Both the position numbers and the translations under genes were made by a program. From the NCBI GenBank assembly GCA_032718475.1, contig JAUCBJ010008281.1:1-64000 (forward strand): a DNA stretch of 64,000 nucleotides. The letters run 5' to 3'. Within the stretch, counting starts at the first letter, position 1, and each line of letters opens with the position of its first letter. The notes below the pieces were generated by a model. That model was given only the letters and a program-made list of their open reading frames with translations. It did no database searches and was not told where the DNA came from. Shown here in pieces: positions 51,401 to 59,812 of the stretch. This stretch comes from Nemertoderma westbladi. Taxonomy: Eukaryota > Xenacoelomorpha > Nemertodermatida > Nemertodermatidae.

Positions 51401-51713
51401 TACAAATGATGATGGTGGATTCACATGTGATTGCATTACAGGCTATTCTGGAGATGGTGTATCATGCACTGGTAAGTTAATTAATAATATCATTATTTAA
51501 ATCCAATAAAAAATGTGATAAGTCAAAACCCATTGCATTTGGGATTTATATGAATTAAAGGGTTATTTTTTTAACTTAACATTTATTTAGATGATGATGA
51601 ATGTGATAGCGGTAAACACAATTGCCACAATAATGCCATCTGTACAAATATTGCTGGTGGATTCAGTTGTGAATGTGATACAGGCTTTTCTGGCAATGGT
51701 GTATCATGTGCTG
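16637..51713 (+). CDS. Giant EGF-repeat protein gene, internal part: 137 cbEGF exons
   Basis: I located 137 exons. All are 123 bp except four of 126 bp, and they total 16,863 coding bases or about 5,621 residues. Each runs from an AG acceptor to a GT donor and is phase 1 at both ends (first codon G|AT), so any exon can be lost or gained without a frameshift. Each encodes one module: D-D-D-E-C-x6-C-x5-C-x8-C-x-C-x10-C. The D-x-D-E-C start and the C-x-N-x-x-G-G-F-x-C segment fit calcium-binding EGF domains with the Asn hydroxylation consensus. No signal peptide, membrane segment or other domain is visible, since both ends lie outside. By family an extracellular matrix or adhesion protein (fibrillin-like or receptor-like) is likely, but the identity is unknown. 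All modules are close copies, unlike the diverged modules of fibrillin or Notch. Confidence 0.88.
21581..22903 (+). CDS. Variant EGF cassette, copy 1 (exons 22-24)
   Basis: Three exons differ from the bulk modules. Exon 22 (21581-21703) reads [21 protein letters not shown]. Exon 23 (21876-22001, 126 bp, polypyrimidine-TTCAG acceptor, GTAGTA donor) is [11 protein letters not shown] with an aromatic YGWFMCFC core. Exon 24 (22781-22903) is [12 protein letters not shown] ~780-bp intron holding a SINE separates exons 23 and 24. Residues unlike the consensus, and conserved among cassette copies, suggest an older pre-amplification set of modules. Confidence 0.86.
22265..22556 (-). mobile_element. 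tRNA-derived SINE in cassette intron, copy 1
   Basis: On the minus strand, 22505-22495 reads GGGTTCGATCC, a tRNA B box. About 35 bp upstream is an A-box-like TAGGTATAGTG. The body follows, ending near 22265 in a simple tail of TTTAC/TTTTA units. The same insertion in the same place recurs in the other three cassette introns, so it was duplicated with the cassette rather than inserted repeatedly. Confidence 0.7.
22646..22699. repeat. 27-bp intronic minisatellite, 2 units
   Basis: The unit AAAATGTGTTATAAGATATACATGCAT is present twice here. Equivalent sites have 3 units (about 27368-27448), 3 units (about 38678-38757) and 4 units (about 42480-42587). Confidence 0.8.
23014..26182 (+). CDS. EGF exon block 2 (exons 25-38)
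   Basis: Exons of 123 bp start at 23014, 23249, 23481, 23715, 23950, 24185, 24419, 24654, 24889, 25122, 25356, 25590, 25824 and 26060. Exon 25 is a variant with ECDGGTHNC and CNSGYSGDG. The rest follow the common module with N/D alternation at the first calcium-ligand positions. Exon 27 ends CIG. Exons 32-33 and 35-37 are nearly identical neighbours, consistent with recent one- or two-exon duplications. Exon 38 (NEGGFTC) matches exon 21 and always precedes a cassette in the first two copies. Confidence 0.87.
26302..27652 (+). CDS. Variant EGF cassette, copy 2 (exons 39-41)
   Basis: Exons are at 26302-26424, 26597-26722 (126 bp) and 27530-27652. They sit 4721 bp downstream of copy 1 and are nearly identical, including the long intron. 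Exon 40 reads HNEC where copy 1 has HDEC, and exon 41 has GES in place of GVS before the last cysteine. The acceptor offset of exon 41 grows by about one 27-bp minisatellite unit. Confidence 0.86.
26987..27278 (-). mobile_element. tRNA-derived SINE in cassette intron, copy 2
   Basis: This is the same SINE as at 22265-22556, displaced by 4722 bp, with the B box complement GGATCGAACCC and only single-base differences. Confidence 0.7.
27763..37501 (+). CDS. EGF exon block 3 (exons 42-83)
   Basis: Forty-two exons start at 27763, 27997, 28232, 28465, 28700, 28936, 29170, 29402, 29637, 29869, 30107, 30344, 30576, 30814, 31052, 31284, 31517, 31754, 31986, 32224, 32461, 32693, 32931, 33169, 33401, 33634, 33871, 34106, 34338, 34571, 34808, 35042, 35274, 35507, 35744, 35979, 36211, 36444, 36681, 36915, 37147 and 37379. 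Two large tandem duplications are plain. Exons from 30344 repeat from 32461 at +2117 bp (nine exons). Exons from 33634 repeat from 35507 at +1873 bp (eight exons). Many modules here read GGFSCDC (TCA for ACA), a local haplotype spread by these events. Exon 44 has GHSGDG and exon 45 starts with ACGATG. Confidence 0.87.
37621..38961 (+). CDS. Variant EGF cassette, copy 3 (exons 84-86)
   Basis: Exons are at 37621-37743, 37908-38033 (126 bp) and 38839-38961. Compared with copies 1-2, exon 85 reads HENANC instead of HEHANC. Exon 86 has [19 protein letters not shown]. The short intron before exon 85 lacks about 10 bp near AGGTTTTCAATATC, a feature shared with copy 4, so copies 3 and 4 group together. 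Confidence 0.86.
38296..38587 (-). mobile_element. tRNA-derived SINE in cassette intron, copy 3
   Basis: This has the same position and orientation as in the other cassette introns. The diagnostic CTTCGGCCGCTAGGCC is at 38332, and the B-box complement GGATCGAACCC is near 38526. Confidence 0.7.
39072..41302 (+). CDS. EGF exon block 4 (exons 87-96)
   Basis: Ten exons start at 39072, 39304, 39539, 39771, 40003, 40237, 40474, 40710, 40944 and 41180. Notable variants are exon 88 with GYAGDG, exon 91 with DECHSG (GAT to CAT after the first cysteine), exon 92 with CINNDGG, and exon 93 with CISHYSGDG plus a GTCAGT donor. Cysteines are kept in all. Confidence 0.86.
41422..42791 (+). CDS. Variant EGF cassette, copy 4 (exons 97-99)
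   Basis: Exons are at 41422-41544, 41710-41835 (126 bp) and 42669-42791, 3801 bp after copy 3. This copy has the longest minisatellite (four 27-bp units). Exon 97 ends VSCAG with TCA, like the fifth partial copy at 51591, whereas copies 1-3 have TCT. Confidence 0.86.
42099..42390 (-). mobile_element. tRNA-derived SINE in cassette intron, copy 4
   Basis: This is the same SINE as in the other cassette introns. CTTCGGCCGCTAGGCC starts at 42135 and the B-box complement is near 42330. Confidence 0.7.
42902..51471 (+). CDS. EGF exon block 5 (exons 100-136)
   Basis: Exons start at 42902, 43138, 43375, 43611, 43845, 44079, 44315, 44551, 44786, 45020, 45256, 45492, 45731, 45965, 46200, 46436, 46668, 46901, 47134, 47371, 47602, 47834, 48069, 48301, 48533, 48765, 49002, 49234, 49466, 49703, 49940, 50174, 50411, 50645, 50879, 51115 and 51349. 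Several read GYGGDG (43138, 43611, 43845, 44079), a local variant. The exon at 48301 follows TTTG instead of TTAG, so its acceptor is lost. The exon at 46901 ends ACTT before GTAAGT, changing the next junction codon from GAT to TAT. The exon at 49703 has CILAYSGDG and that at 50411 has GVLC. Pairs at +701 bp (48765/49466) and +471 bp (49940/50411) are recent duplications. Confidence 0.86.
51591..51713 (+). CDS. Variant EGF cassette, copy 5, first exon only (exon 137)
   Basis: This matches the first cassette exon ([23 protein letters not shown]), with a GTAAGA donor in place of GTGAGA and GKHNC for GTHNC. The following intron is followed normally up to GATAAC at 51831 and is then cut by the LTR of the right BEL element. 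The two remaining cassette exons are not in the window and should lie beyond 64000 if the element is a simple insertion. Confidence 0.85.
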
Positions 51714-51831
51714 GTAAGAAAATACCGTATTGTTCTAAATACAAATGAGATTAATAAATAATAACATAATAATAACACAATTACTCAAGTTCAAATGTGA
51801 AATGTAGATTAAATTGCGAACCAAAGATAAC

Positions 51832-52871
51832 TGTAAAAGCTTTTGTGGGATAACTGATACGTTTGCCTTTGCTGGCCAGTTCCCCCCCAGTCGCTAGAAT
51901 ACTCTCAAAGGGATTTATAACTAAAATAGTGCAAGCTACCAGCTTATTGGCTGATGTGCTGTACGGAAATATCTGGGCTCAGTTTAATCGGCCAACTAGC
52001 TTAGAGAGGTTGCCTTAGCCTTGCTGTTCGTGTCGGCCAATAGAATTTGCGTAGGCGTTGATTTCGACCTATCCCAGCGCTACTGAACTGAATTTCCTAT
52101 CTCTATGCTCATCCTCTGTGTTGAACGGGGCTTCGTGGAATAAGAGTTTTTGGTATACTCGTATAGTGGTAGTAGTCATATGATTTTATATGATTCTGTT
52201 GTTGTGTTCCCATTTTCGCCATAACACCGGCTTTTTGGGAAGAACTCTAGTAAAACTGCTTAAATTATCGAAAGTATAAACTGTTACCGAATCCGAACCA
52301 ACGAATCCTCACTAACGCATCTTAACATACTCACTTAATTTAACTGCATTAATCATATTGTTTGTACTGTTATTTTACCGTCAGTTATTAATTGTATCTA
52401 TTTTTGTTGATGGAAATATTGCTCTTTGGATAATACGGATAAATCACCCAAATTTCCCAATTTTCTTGATACACTACAGGTTAGAGAGACCGGCTATACA
52501 TAACAATTGCGATTTATATTAATGTGGTGTGTATTAAATCTAATGTTATTTAGCAGACCCTACATGAGTCAATTACTGCTCTCTTTATGTGTGATCAAAT
52601 ATACTGACGGTCGGCAGAATAGTGTGCATGATTGTGATTGGTAACAAAGTATTTCCTAAAGAATACGCTTTATACTTTAATCATAAGCAGTATCGTTGCG
52701 TTTAGTATAAGTCCTAGCTCTGTTTAAATAGATAGAGCGCCACGTCCTAAAGGAACTGTTAATATTTCCCGAAAGCCAATAATATCTGTCAGAAATTAAT
52801 TATTAACGATCTATCGAATAATACAGTAAGTTTACGCTGCAACCTTACACTGCAATAATAAAATTTAAGCA
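51832..52871 (+). repeat. 5' LTR of right BEL element (part matched by the 3' copy)
   Basis: Positions 51832-52871 align with 62960-64000. Only this much of the LTR can be confirmed because the 3' copy leaves the window. The true end is further right. An AATAAA near 52856 could serve as a polyadenylation signal. The preceding bases ATAAC are EGF intron sequence and would be the candidate target duplication. Confidence 0.88.
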
Positions 52872-53402
52872 TCCGAATTCAGCCTCCCGGGTGTAGATCC
52901 ATCGGGTGAATGATCGCGCATGGGCTGACTTCGGCTAATGTTTTGCGTATTAGCATAAAATATTGTCGTATGCTAAAGGTGTTTTAATTAACTAAAAGAC
53001 ATATAAATTTTGGCAGGTTAAACTGCTAAAGGTCTTCAAAAGCGCGAACAGTAACAGTTTATGATCTTATTGCAGTAGGCAATAAGGTTGCAAAATACCG
53101 TAGTAACCGGTATTTCTGTAGGTCTGTAGGCCCAACTGTCCTAACCGGTACTGCTGTACAAATACATTTAGTATTATTCGATTTTGATTATTGTATACCG
53201 GTAGGTCTCGATATTAAATCGGGGACGCCTGGTTTTTATTGGGATTTTACTTAGGTCTATTTCTGTCAGTTTTATTTCCTAGTAGGCTAATATTGAGCAG
53301 AAGGCGTGTGACCCTGCTCAGATTGTTCAGATAATTGTAGGCTGAGCTGCTGTCTGACTGTTGTTGAGTTTGGAGAGATTACGGCGTGTGTAGAGTTTGT
53401 CT

Positions 53403-53930
53403 GATAAAGTGCCGTTAGTAAGTTGGGGCAGCCATATGCGGTAAGGTCAATCCCCTCTTAAAGAATAAGTCGTACTACCGTGTTAGAACGCATACTAACT
53501 AACAGTTTCAGAGTCTGCATATACTGTAGTTTATTTAGGCTTGATCGTAGTCTGCCAGTGTTTTAGCCTGTGTTTGTTTGTGTAGTCTGTTCAGGTACCG
53601 TAATAGTTATTACTCAGATATTTTGTAGGCTGGATTGTTGTCTAACTATTCTTAGGCCTGAAGGGATTGCTGCGTGTGTAGAGTTGGTCTGATAAAGTGC
53701 CGTTAGTAAGTTGGGGCAGCCATATGCGGTAAGGTCAATCCCCTCTTAAAGAGTAAGTCGTACTACCGTGTTAGAATGCATACTAACTAACAGTTTCAGA
53801 ATCTGCACATACTGTAGTTTGTTTAGGCTTGATAGTAGTTTGCCAGCGTTTGGTTTGTATTTGTTTGAGTATTCTGTACGGGTAGCGTAATATTTATTAT
53901 TCAGAGTTTATGCGATTATTCGCAACATTC
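53403..53930 (+). repeat. Tandem ~288-bp module in BEL 5' region (right)
   Basis: GATAAAGTGCCGTTAGTAAG begins at 53403 and again at 53691. The downstream sequence (CATATGCGGTAAGG, TCGTACTACCGTGTTAGAA) is repeated with a few differences. This is the counterpart of the left repeat near 10975-11500. Confidence 0.8.
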
Positions 53931-54189
53931 ATGTCCCCAAGTTTATTCCTACAGTAATTGTGCTTGTTATACATACCGTTATGGTTAAACTAACCCCGGT
54001 ACTACATCAGGGCTGCTCGGCGTAGGTAAAGACTGGAGATTTTGTGCTTCGGTCACTCCAGCAGATGCCGTGGTTCTTTTAACTGTTCAAGTATATTTAA
54101 CTACTGATTATTTGTTATACCGGTACTTGTACCTAATTTAGGGTTTAGTGTACAGTGCTTTCCGAAGTAATTAGTGTAGGCAGTATATT

Positions 54190-54747
54190 CAGTAAGGATT
54201 AATATCCCTGTGAGGATAGTGAAAATTTTGAAAAATGTCTCTGCTAAGCTAGTGGTACTCTCTCTACTAAGACATTTTATCATTATTTTAGTTTTTTTAG
54301 TTTGCGCAGCCAATGGGGCATTTCCTGACTATGGCATACACTATTTTCAGAAGAAACATGTGTCAGTTACTTACTCACGAAGTTAACTGTACTCGCCCTG
54401 TTAAGTTAGTTTTTCTTATTTAATTTGATATTAAATCACTATCCTAACTAAGAGAGTATGTAACTGACCTAGCTAGGATAGTTTACTCACTGATTGTACC
54501 GAGCTCTCAGAATGGATCATTAAGTATACGTTTTAGTGTTCCTTTGTAAAATTGGACTTTGTACATAGCTCAAGCATGAAAATGACATCTACATTATTCT
54601 GATACAACATGTACATTCTTGCGCAAAATGCAATTTCTGATTTATCCCAAATATCCTAGTGAGGTTAGATGTACTGCCTCGGCTAAGCGATTTTTTAAAT
54701 TTTAATCAATTTCACCACTGACTCCGCCAAGATATTAATCCTTACTG
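54190..54747. mobile_element. 558-bp MITE with CAGTAAGGATTAATATC termini
   Basis: The element starts CAGTAAGGATTAATATC at 54190 and ends with the exact reverse complement, GATATTAATCCTTACTG, at 54747. The inverted similarity fades inward. It is flanked by ATATT at 54185-54189 and 54748-54752. The left BEL element has the uninterrupted site near 10575-10585 (CATATATACTGCC). No transposase is present, and a short minus-strand frame here has no recognisable domain. Confidence 0.85.
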
Positions 54748-55660
54748 ATATTTGTGTTGTAAAGTGGTTGATAGGCACATTCGTTAGCTCTATTAGCTTC
54801 TGGGTAGGAACAATCCGTGATACATAACGTAGTACCTATAGCGATACGGTTATAGGTCGTCAGGCGGTGGTATTTTCCTATCTGGACAGTACAATATATT
54901 TACTACTACTTATTATTTAAATACCGTAGTACCCTGTCCGTTGTAATAACCAGAAATCTAACCCTTTGTTAGACTGGTTTGTAGACTTCCTGTAAAATTA
55001 CCCTAAAAAATTCGTACGTAATATTTTGTTGTGTTTAATTAGAGAATTAATCTCACCAGTATAGTAAGTAATTTGTAGTATTAAGTAACTTAGGTAAATT
55101 AGAATTATCTGTTTTAGTGTCCCATAGGTAGCACTTCACTGAGAGCGCACAGCTTCTGTGTAGTGACTCCCCCAGAAATAATAACATTTATTTCAAATAT
55201 TGACAAAAACCCATTTAAACGGGTATATAAATAATATAAATCAACTCAAACGATTTATAAATAGTAGGCCTGTCATACAACAACTAGGTCTCACTATCAG
55301 TTGGACTACTGCTTAAATAACGGTAATAAAGTAAGTTAAAGTAACCAAGTAACCCTAAAATATTCAGAAATTCAATTATTCTAAAAAATAATTGACATAC
55401 CGGTACTTACCATAGGCTTATTATATATATTTATATATATTTGTGCTAAAATTATATACCGGTACTCTGTGACAAATCTAGTCTGTAATAATACTTATAT
55501 ATATACTATAAGCATACCGGTATTCTAATATATTATATATATATCACGCTACACTGAGTAGCAGTATCGGTAATTAATTGTTAGGCTAACGGTGATACTG
55601 AATTACTAGACTTACTTTGACTGTATTTATAGCCGTAGGCATTCAACTGTGTAAACAAAC

Positions 55661-58600
55661 ATGTCAGACGCAACCAAATCACTGTCAGATAGTGTCTTAG
55701 AAAGTGTTAGAATGAGTATTAGACTTAGACAGCGTATTAAAAGGATCTGTGACCAAGATCAAAGTATAGAACATCCCAGATCCAAGTCTAAGTCACCTAC
55801 TATTGAAAGAAAGGCCACCCCTACAGTAGTAGTGTCAGACCCTAGGCTAGTAGAACAGCGTAGGTCTATCATCGGCACTTGCGCCCAAGTCAAGCGGGAT
55901 CAAGAAGCAGCTGTCAAACCGCAGCAACATCCTAGCCAAGAACCTAGTTCTCAGCGTCCCGATAGCTCCAGTAGTTCGGACACTGCTGAGCGGACACCCG
56001 AACGCGGAGTGAAGATGGCGGATACGGTTTATGATGAGCGGCCAACCTATGAAGAATCAGCCGACGCCACTTCTTCTCAAGTGGAAAGCGAAGTGGAAAG
56101 CGAATTAACGGCCGCAGAGAAGCTGCGAACTAGAGACGCCATTGACATATATCTGTCAGACTATCAGCGATTCATAGGAGATGAAGAGTTGAGGAGACGA
56201 CTGTCTGGACTTCGCCCTAATAGTGAAGGAACCAAGCTTGTGTTGGACGCAATCGATGCGGAAATGTTAGCTGCAGAACAAGCTAAATGTGATGAAAAAC
56301 TCCGCCTCGTTAGAGTCCAAGAAGAACAAATAAAGAAAAAACAGATAGAGAACCGAAAGGCAGCAGCAGTAAAGGCGGCAGAAGCAGAAGCAGCAAAGGC
56401 GGCGGCAGAAGTAGAAGCAGAAAGAAAGGCAGCGGATGTAGAAGCAAAAGGAAAGGCAGCGGTAGCAGAAGCAGAAAGAAAGGCGGCAGCGGCAATGGCA
56501 AAGGCAGTGGCAGAAGCAGAACGGAGAGCGTCTGAGGAGACTGCCCAACTGGAGTTGGAAAATCTGCAAGAGACGCAAGACTACATAAATAAACATCTAA
56601 CTGCTAGTCGAATGCAGAGGATGAGACGATCTACTCCAAAACGCCAAGGATACACATCATCGGAGGAAAGCGAAACCACCGATCCTGAAGGCGGAGGAAA
56701 TAGATCTCGTCTAAGCAGGCGTAGAAAAACATCTCACCGTCATAAACTGCCTGATTTGCCCCCAGCTGTCAGAAGACAACTAGCTAGCACAGACTTAGGT
56801 AGTACAGAACCTACAGCCCAAAGTATTAAGGTTCAAAGACTCCCTACAATAGTTGATGAGCCTGAGATAATTAGGCCTGTCGTTCCCAAAATCACTTCTG
56901 TGTTAGAGACCCCTGTACTTCCAGAGCTTAACTCTAAATTCCCTTTACATAGTACTACACTGCCAATACCCGGTGGAGCAGTCCAAGAGAATATCCCTGT
57001 CCAGATAGCAGAGAGAGAAATCAAAAATTTGTCTCCCGTCGTCCCGCGTCAGCCCGCTACTATGTTGGCGACTCCCGCTTCGGCGGTTGAGTGGGTGGAA
57101 GAGGGACGGCGGGGGATGAATCTCCTGCTAGGACAGATGCAGGAGACTGTCCACCAACTTAAGGGAACAGTGAGGGAAGGTAGAGCAGAGTTGCAAGAAG
57201 TGCAGCAAAGTATCGCGCTAGAACGCGACAAATTAGTCAATATACAAAAGGGCATACCAATACCCCCTGTAACATTGTGTCAACCTGTTAGGTCTGAAGT
57301 ATTACATGCGCAAGGTGTGGAGCCTACACGCATCTATACTGCTAGTGAAGTTGAAACTCCTATAGCAAACCCTATTAAGGGTGATTATAGACCTGTTATT
57401 AATGATATTCCCTATAGACCTGATAATGATCCGAGAAATTTATATACCGATAATTCGATATTAAATAACACGATGGCCCAAGAAAGCTTCACGCGTCAGA
57501 TGGCTAGAACAGAAGCCCGCCAAGCGGTCAAAGTGGGAGAGATCGTCAAATTCAATGGAGATGAGATGAAATGGTTACCTTTCAACGAATATTACAAAGA
57601 TAGCATACAGAACTCTGTACTATCTAACGGAGAGAAACTTAGATTCCTCATCAAGTGCTTGGAAGGACCTCCCAAGTTAATGGCGTTAAAGTTTATCGGA
57701 CATCCAGAAGGATTAAGACAAGTTTGGGATACATTAAACATCAGGTATGGTAACAAGGATAACATAGCTAAGTATTTATATGCAAAATTAGTAGCCCCCC
57801 GACACTTCCTTAGTAGCGGGATTATAGAGTTTTCCGATGAAATTCAAGAGATCTGTAGACAACTGGACTGGTTAGGTAAGTCGCATGAATATCAGAGTTC
57901 CATGGTTATTGGAGCCGTAGTCTCTACTTTACCAAAGGGTGGAGTATGTACACGCTGGGACAAGAAAGTGTTGTACATGAATGAACAACAACGACGAAGC
58001 CCTACCATGGCTGATCTCATGTCTTTCTTAAATGGTGAAGTCAAACTACAACTCATCAAGCAGTCCAGAGAGAAAACATCGGAAAATAAGGTAAGTGAGA
58101 AACCCACTTCTAGGAGAAGAGTAACACCAGTGTGTTACACTGACGACGGCGAAAGCCAAGCTTCCCAAGAAGAGGACAGCGGGAAAGACACAGACCGATC
58201 TTATTATGTTGACAAGACCTCAAAGGACGTAAGTAAATACAAGGCTCGAAACAACGATAGGAGAGAACAGGTTGCCAAGACCCCTCCTCAGTCTCCTAAG
58301 AGAATTCACGGAAGAGAGCCCGAAGAAAGAACGAGAGTGCATAACGTTACCCAAGGTAAAGTGAGTAACATCAAACCAAAATGTGCGCTGTGCGACGGGC
58401 CCCACCGTATGAGTGCGTGTGCTGAATTTCTAAAGAAATCCCCTGTAGACAGACGTACAGTCCTGTGGAATAAGCGGTTATGCTATAATTGCCTCAGATC
58501 AGGACACCAACGGCGAACCTGTTACTCCGACGTAAAGTGTGCAAAGTGTGGCGCGAAACATCACATCTTGTTACACAGTGAGTTCGAACGAGACAACCCG

Positions 58601-59812
58601 AGTCAGGTAAGTGAGCCCGAACTACATGTCCAATTCAGTGATGTGAACGACACTGACCAAGGTTCTGAGTGGGAAGGATTCTATACAGACGAATTCTCCG
58701 ATGCCAACGAATCCTGTTATCTAATAAATACCACAGTGTATCGAGCACTTACGTATGAAAAGGACACTGACGAGTTTACTCCAACTCCTTTTGACAAACA
58801 ACCATCTTGGAAAGTTCCAACTTCCAACATAGGAATAAGAGAATTTCCTGTAGTGCAAGTGAGAGTTCATGGTCTCAACAAGAGTTACATAGTGAACGCC
58901 CTACTTGACTCCGGCAGCACAGGAACATTCATCGATCAAGAACTAGCCGAAGATATCTTTGCTGGACAACCCAAGTTCCGGACTAAATTGAATATGTCAG
59001 GAATTATGCAGGTTTGGAAATCTACCCTAACGGCAGATTACTATGTAGGTGAGTTGTCCACCCCCCAGGATAAATTAGGAGCACAAAGTATAAGGTCAGT
59101 AAAAATGGTGGCTATAAAGAACTTCGCTACTACCCAAGCAGACCTTTATAACTGGGACGAGGACGAGTGCATCCAACATCTTGAGATACCTCGATTCCAA
59201 ACCGATTATCCTGGAGTGCAAATCCTCATCGGCCAAAACGCGCATGAGGCGCTCGAGACATTGGAGAAACGGCCTGCTCAACCGCAGCCATTACAAACTT
59301 ATGCGGTAAGAACTAGAGTAGGTTGGTACTTTACTGGCCCTTCCCGCAGAACTCTTGAAGAAAGATTGCCACAAGACCGGCTACTTCAAGTAAAGGATTG
59401 GGAAGAGGGGAGCAGTGAAGTGGACGAACCCACTGAGGTAACACCATACTCCTCAGATAATGACGATATTAACTCCAATGTAGATCAATGGAGACATTGC
59501 CTTGGGACGATTAATCCAGCCGACATCGCTTCCAGAGGAGCAACTCCTCAAGAACTGATAGATACTCCAGGCTGGTTAGGTGGATCCGACTCCTTAAGTA
59601 AAGAAGAAGAAGAATGGCCTCCTCATCTTACCACGGCAGAGAGTAGACAGGCCAAGGGAGCGGAGAAACTAACACAACAACTCAATCGCCCAGCTGGTCG
59701 TTTATGTTTACTGGAAAGAGACCGAAAACTGTCCGGAAACTATGGAAGGCAAGATACTCTTCCTACGACCACTTCCCTAATCCGACAAATATCTAGGGAC
59801 TCTATAACGTAA
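55661..59812 (+). CDS. gag: BEL/Pao Gag-protease fused to pol remnants
   Basis: This ORF of 1383 codons starts at the ATG matching the left gag start. In order it has an acidic low-complexity N-terminus and an Ala/Glu/Lys coiled-coil-like stretch (about residues 205-300, longer than in the left copy). A DUF1759 capsid-like region follows (about 631-760). Zinc knuckles are CALCDGPHRMSAC (about 908) and CYNCLRSGHQRRTC (about 941), plus a CxxC-x3-H-x4-H unit. The aspartic protease (DSGST at 1083) comes next. At about residue 1270 the ORF jumps to the region after RNase H (DQWRHC, then INPADIASRG). At about 1335 it jumps to the integrase C-terminal tail (RPAGRLCLLE). Compared with the left pol, about 1.77 kb and then more than 1.7 kb are missing, yet the frame stays open. 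It could still supply Gag and protease, but not RT or integrase. Confidence 0.9.
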   Translation: MSDATKSLSDSVLESVRMSIRLRQRIKRICDQDQSIEHPRSKSKSPTIERKATPTVVVSDPRLVEQRRSIIGTCAQVKRDQEAAVKPQQHPSQEPSSQRPDSSSSSDTAERTPERGVKMADTVYDERPTYEESADATSSQVESEVESELTAAEKLRTRDAIDIYLSDYQRFIGDEELRRRLSGLRPNSEGTKLVLDAIDAEMLAAEQAKCDEKLRLVRVQEEQIKKKQIENRKAAAVKAAEAEAAKAAAEVEAERKAADVEAKGKAAVAEAERKAAAAMAKAVAEAERRASEETAQLELENLQETQDYINKHLTASRMQRMRRSTPKRQGYTSSEESETTDPEGGGNRSRLSRRRKTSHRHKLPDLPPAVRRQLASTDLGSTEPTAQSIKVQRLPTIVDEPEIIRPVVPKITSVLETPVLPELNSKFPLHSTTLPIPGGAVQENIPVQIAEREIKNLSPVVPRQPATMLATPASAVEWVEEGRRGMNLLLGQMQETVHQLKGTVREGRAELQEVQQSIALERDKLVNIQKGIPIPPVTLCQPVRSEVLHAQGVEPTRIYTASEVETPIANPIKGDYRPVINDIPYRPDNDPRNLYTDNSILNNTMAQESFTRQMARTEARQAVKVGEIVKFNGDEMKWLPFNEYYKDSIQNSVLSNGEKLRFLIKCLEGPPKLMALKFIGHPEGLRQVWDTLNIRYGNKDNIAKYLYAKLVAPRHFLSSGIIEFSDEIQEICRQLDWLGKSHEYQSSMVIGAVVSTLPKGGVCTRWDKKVLYMNEQQRRSPTMADLMSFLNGEVKLQLIKQSREKTSENKVSEKPTSRRRVTPVCYTDDGESQASQEEDSGKDTDRSYYVDKTSKDVSKYKARNNDRREQVAKTPPQSPKRIHGREPEERTRVHNVTQGKVSNIKPKCALCDGPHRMSACAEFLKKSPVDRRTVLWNKRLCYNCLRSGHQRRTCYSDVKCAKCGAKHHILLHSEFERDNPSQVSEPELHVQFSDVNDTDQGSEWEGFYTDEFSDANESCYLINTTVYRALTYEKDTDEFTPTPFDKQPSWKVPTSNIGIREFPVVQVRVHGLNKSYIVNALLDSGSTGTFIDQELAEDIFAGQPKFRTKLNMSGIMQVWKSTLTADYYVGELSTPQDKLGAQSIRSVKMVAIKNFATTQADLYNWDEDECIQHLEIPRFQTDYPGVQILIGQNAHEALETLEKRPAQPQPLQTYAVRTRVGWYFTGPSRRTLEERLPQDRLLQVKDWEEGSSEVDEPTEVTPYSSDNDDINSNVDQWRHCLGTINPADIASRGATPQELIDTPGWLGGSDSLSKEEEEWPPHLTTAESRQAKGAEKLTQQLNRPAGRLCLLERDRKLSGNYGRQDTLPTTTSLIRQISRDSIT

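Larger units (their letters stand above)
52872..55660 (+). mobile_element. Rest of LTR and untranslated leader of right BEL element
   Basis: This stretch has no credible gene. It aligns in inverted orientation with 12000-10311 and 8160-7390 of the left element. It contains a tandem ~288-bp module (from 53403 and 53691), the MITE at 54190-54747 and three TACCGGTA-type palindromes near 55395-55520. The LTR/leader boundary and primer site were not identified. Confidence 0.7.

Noticed and set aside
16637-51713. CRISPR-like regular array
   Set aside because: The regularity comes from ~235-bp exon-intron units with coding content and GT-AG signals. The repeats are far too long and there are no cas genes.
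16637-51713. Satellite DNA instead of a gene
   Set aside because: Open exons with all six cysteines, constant phase and conserved splice sites in nearly all 137 units argue for a coding history. Expression is untested.
54101-54313. A 70-codon minus-strand frame
   Set aside because: It straddles the MITE left end, so it is an accidental frame.
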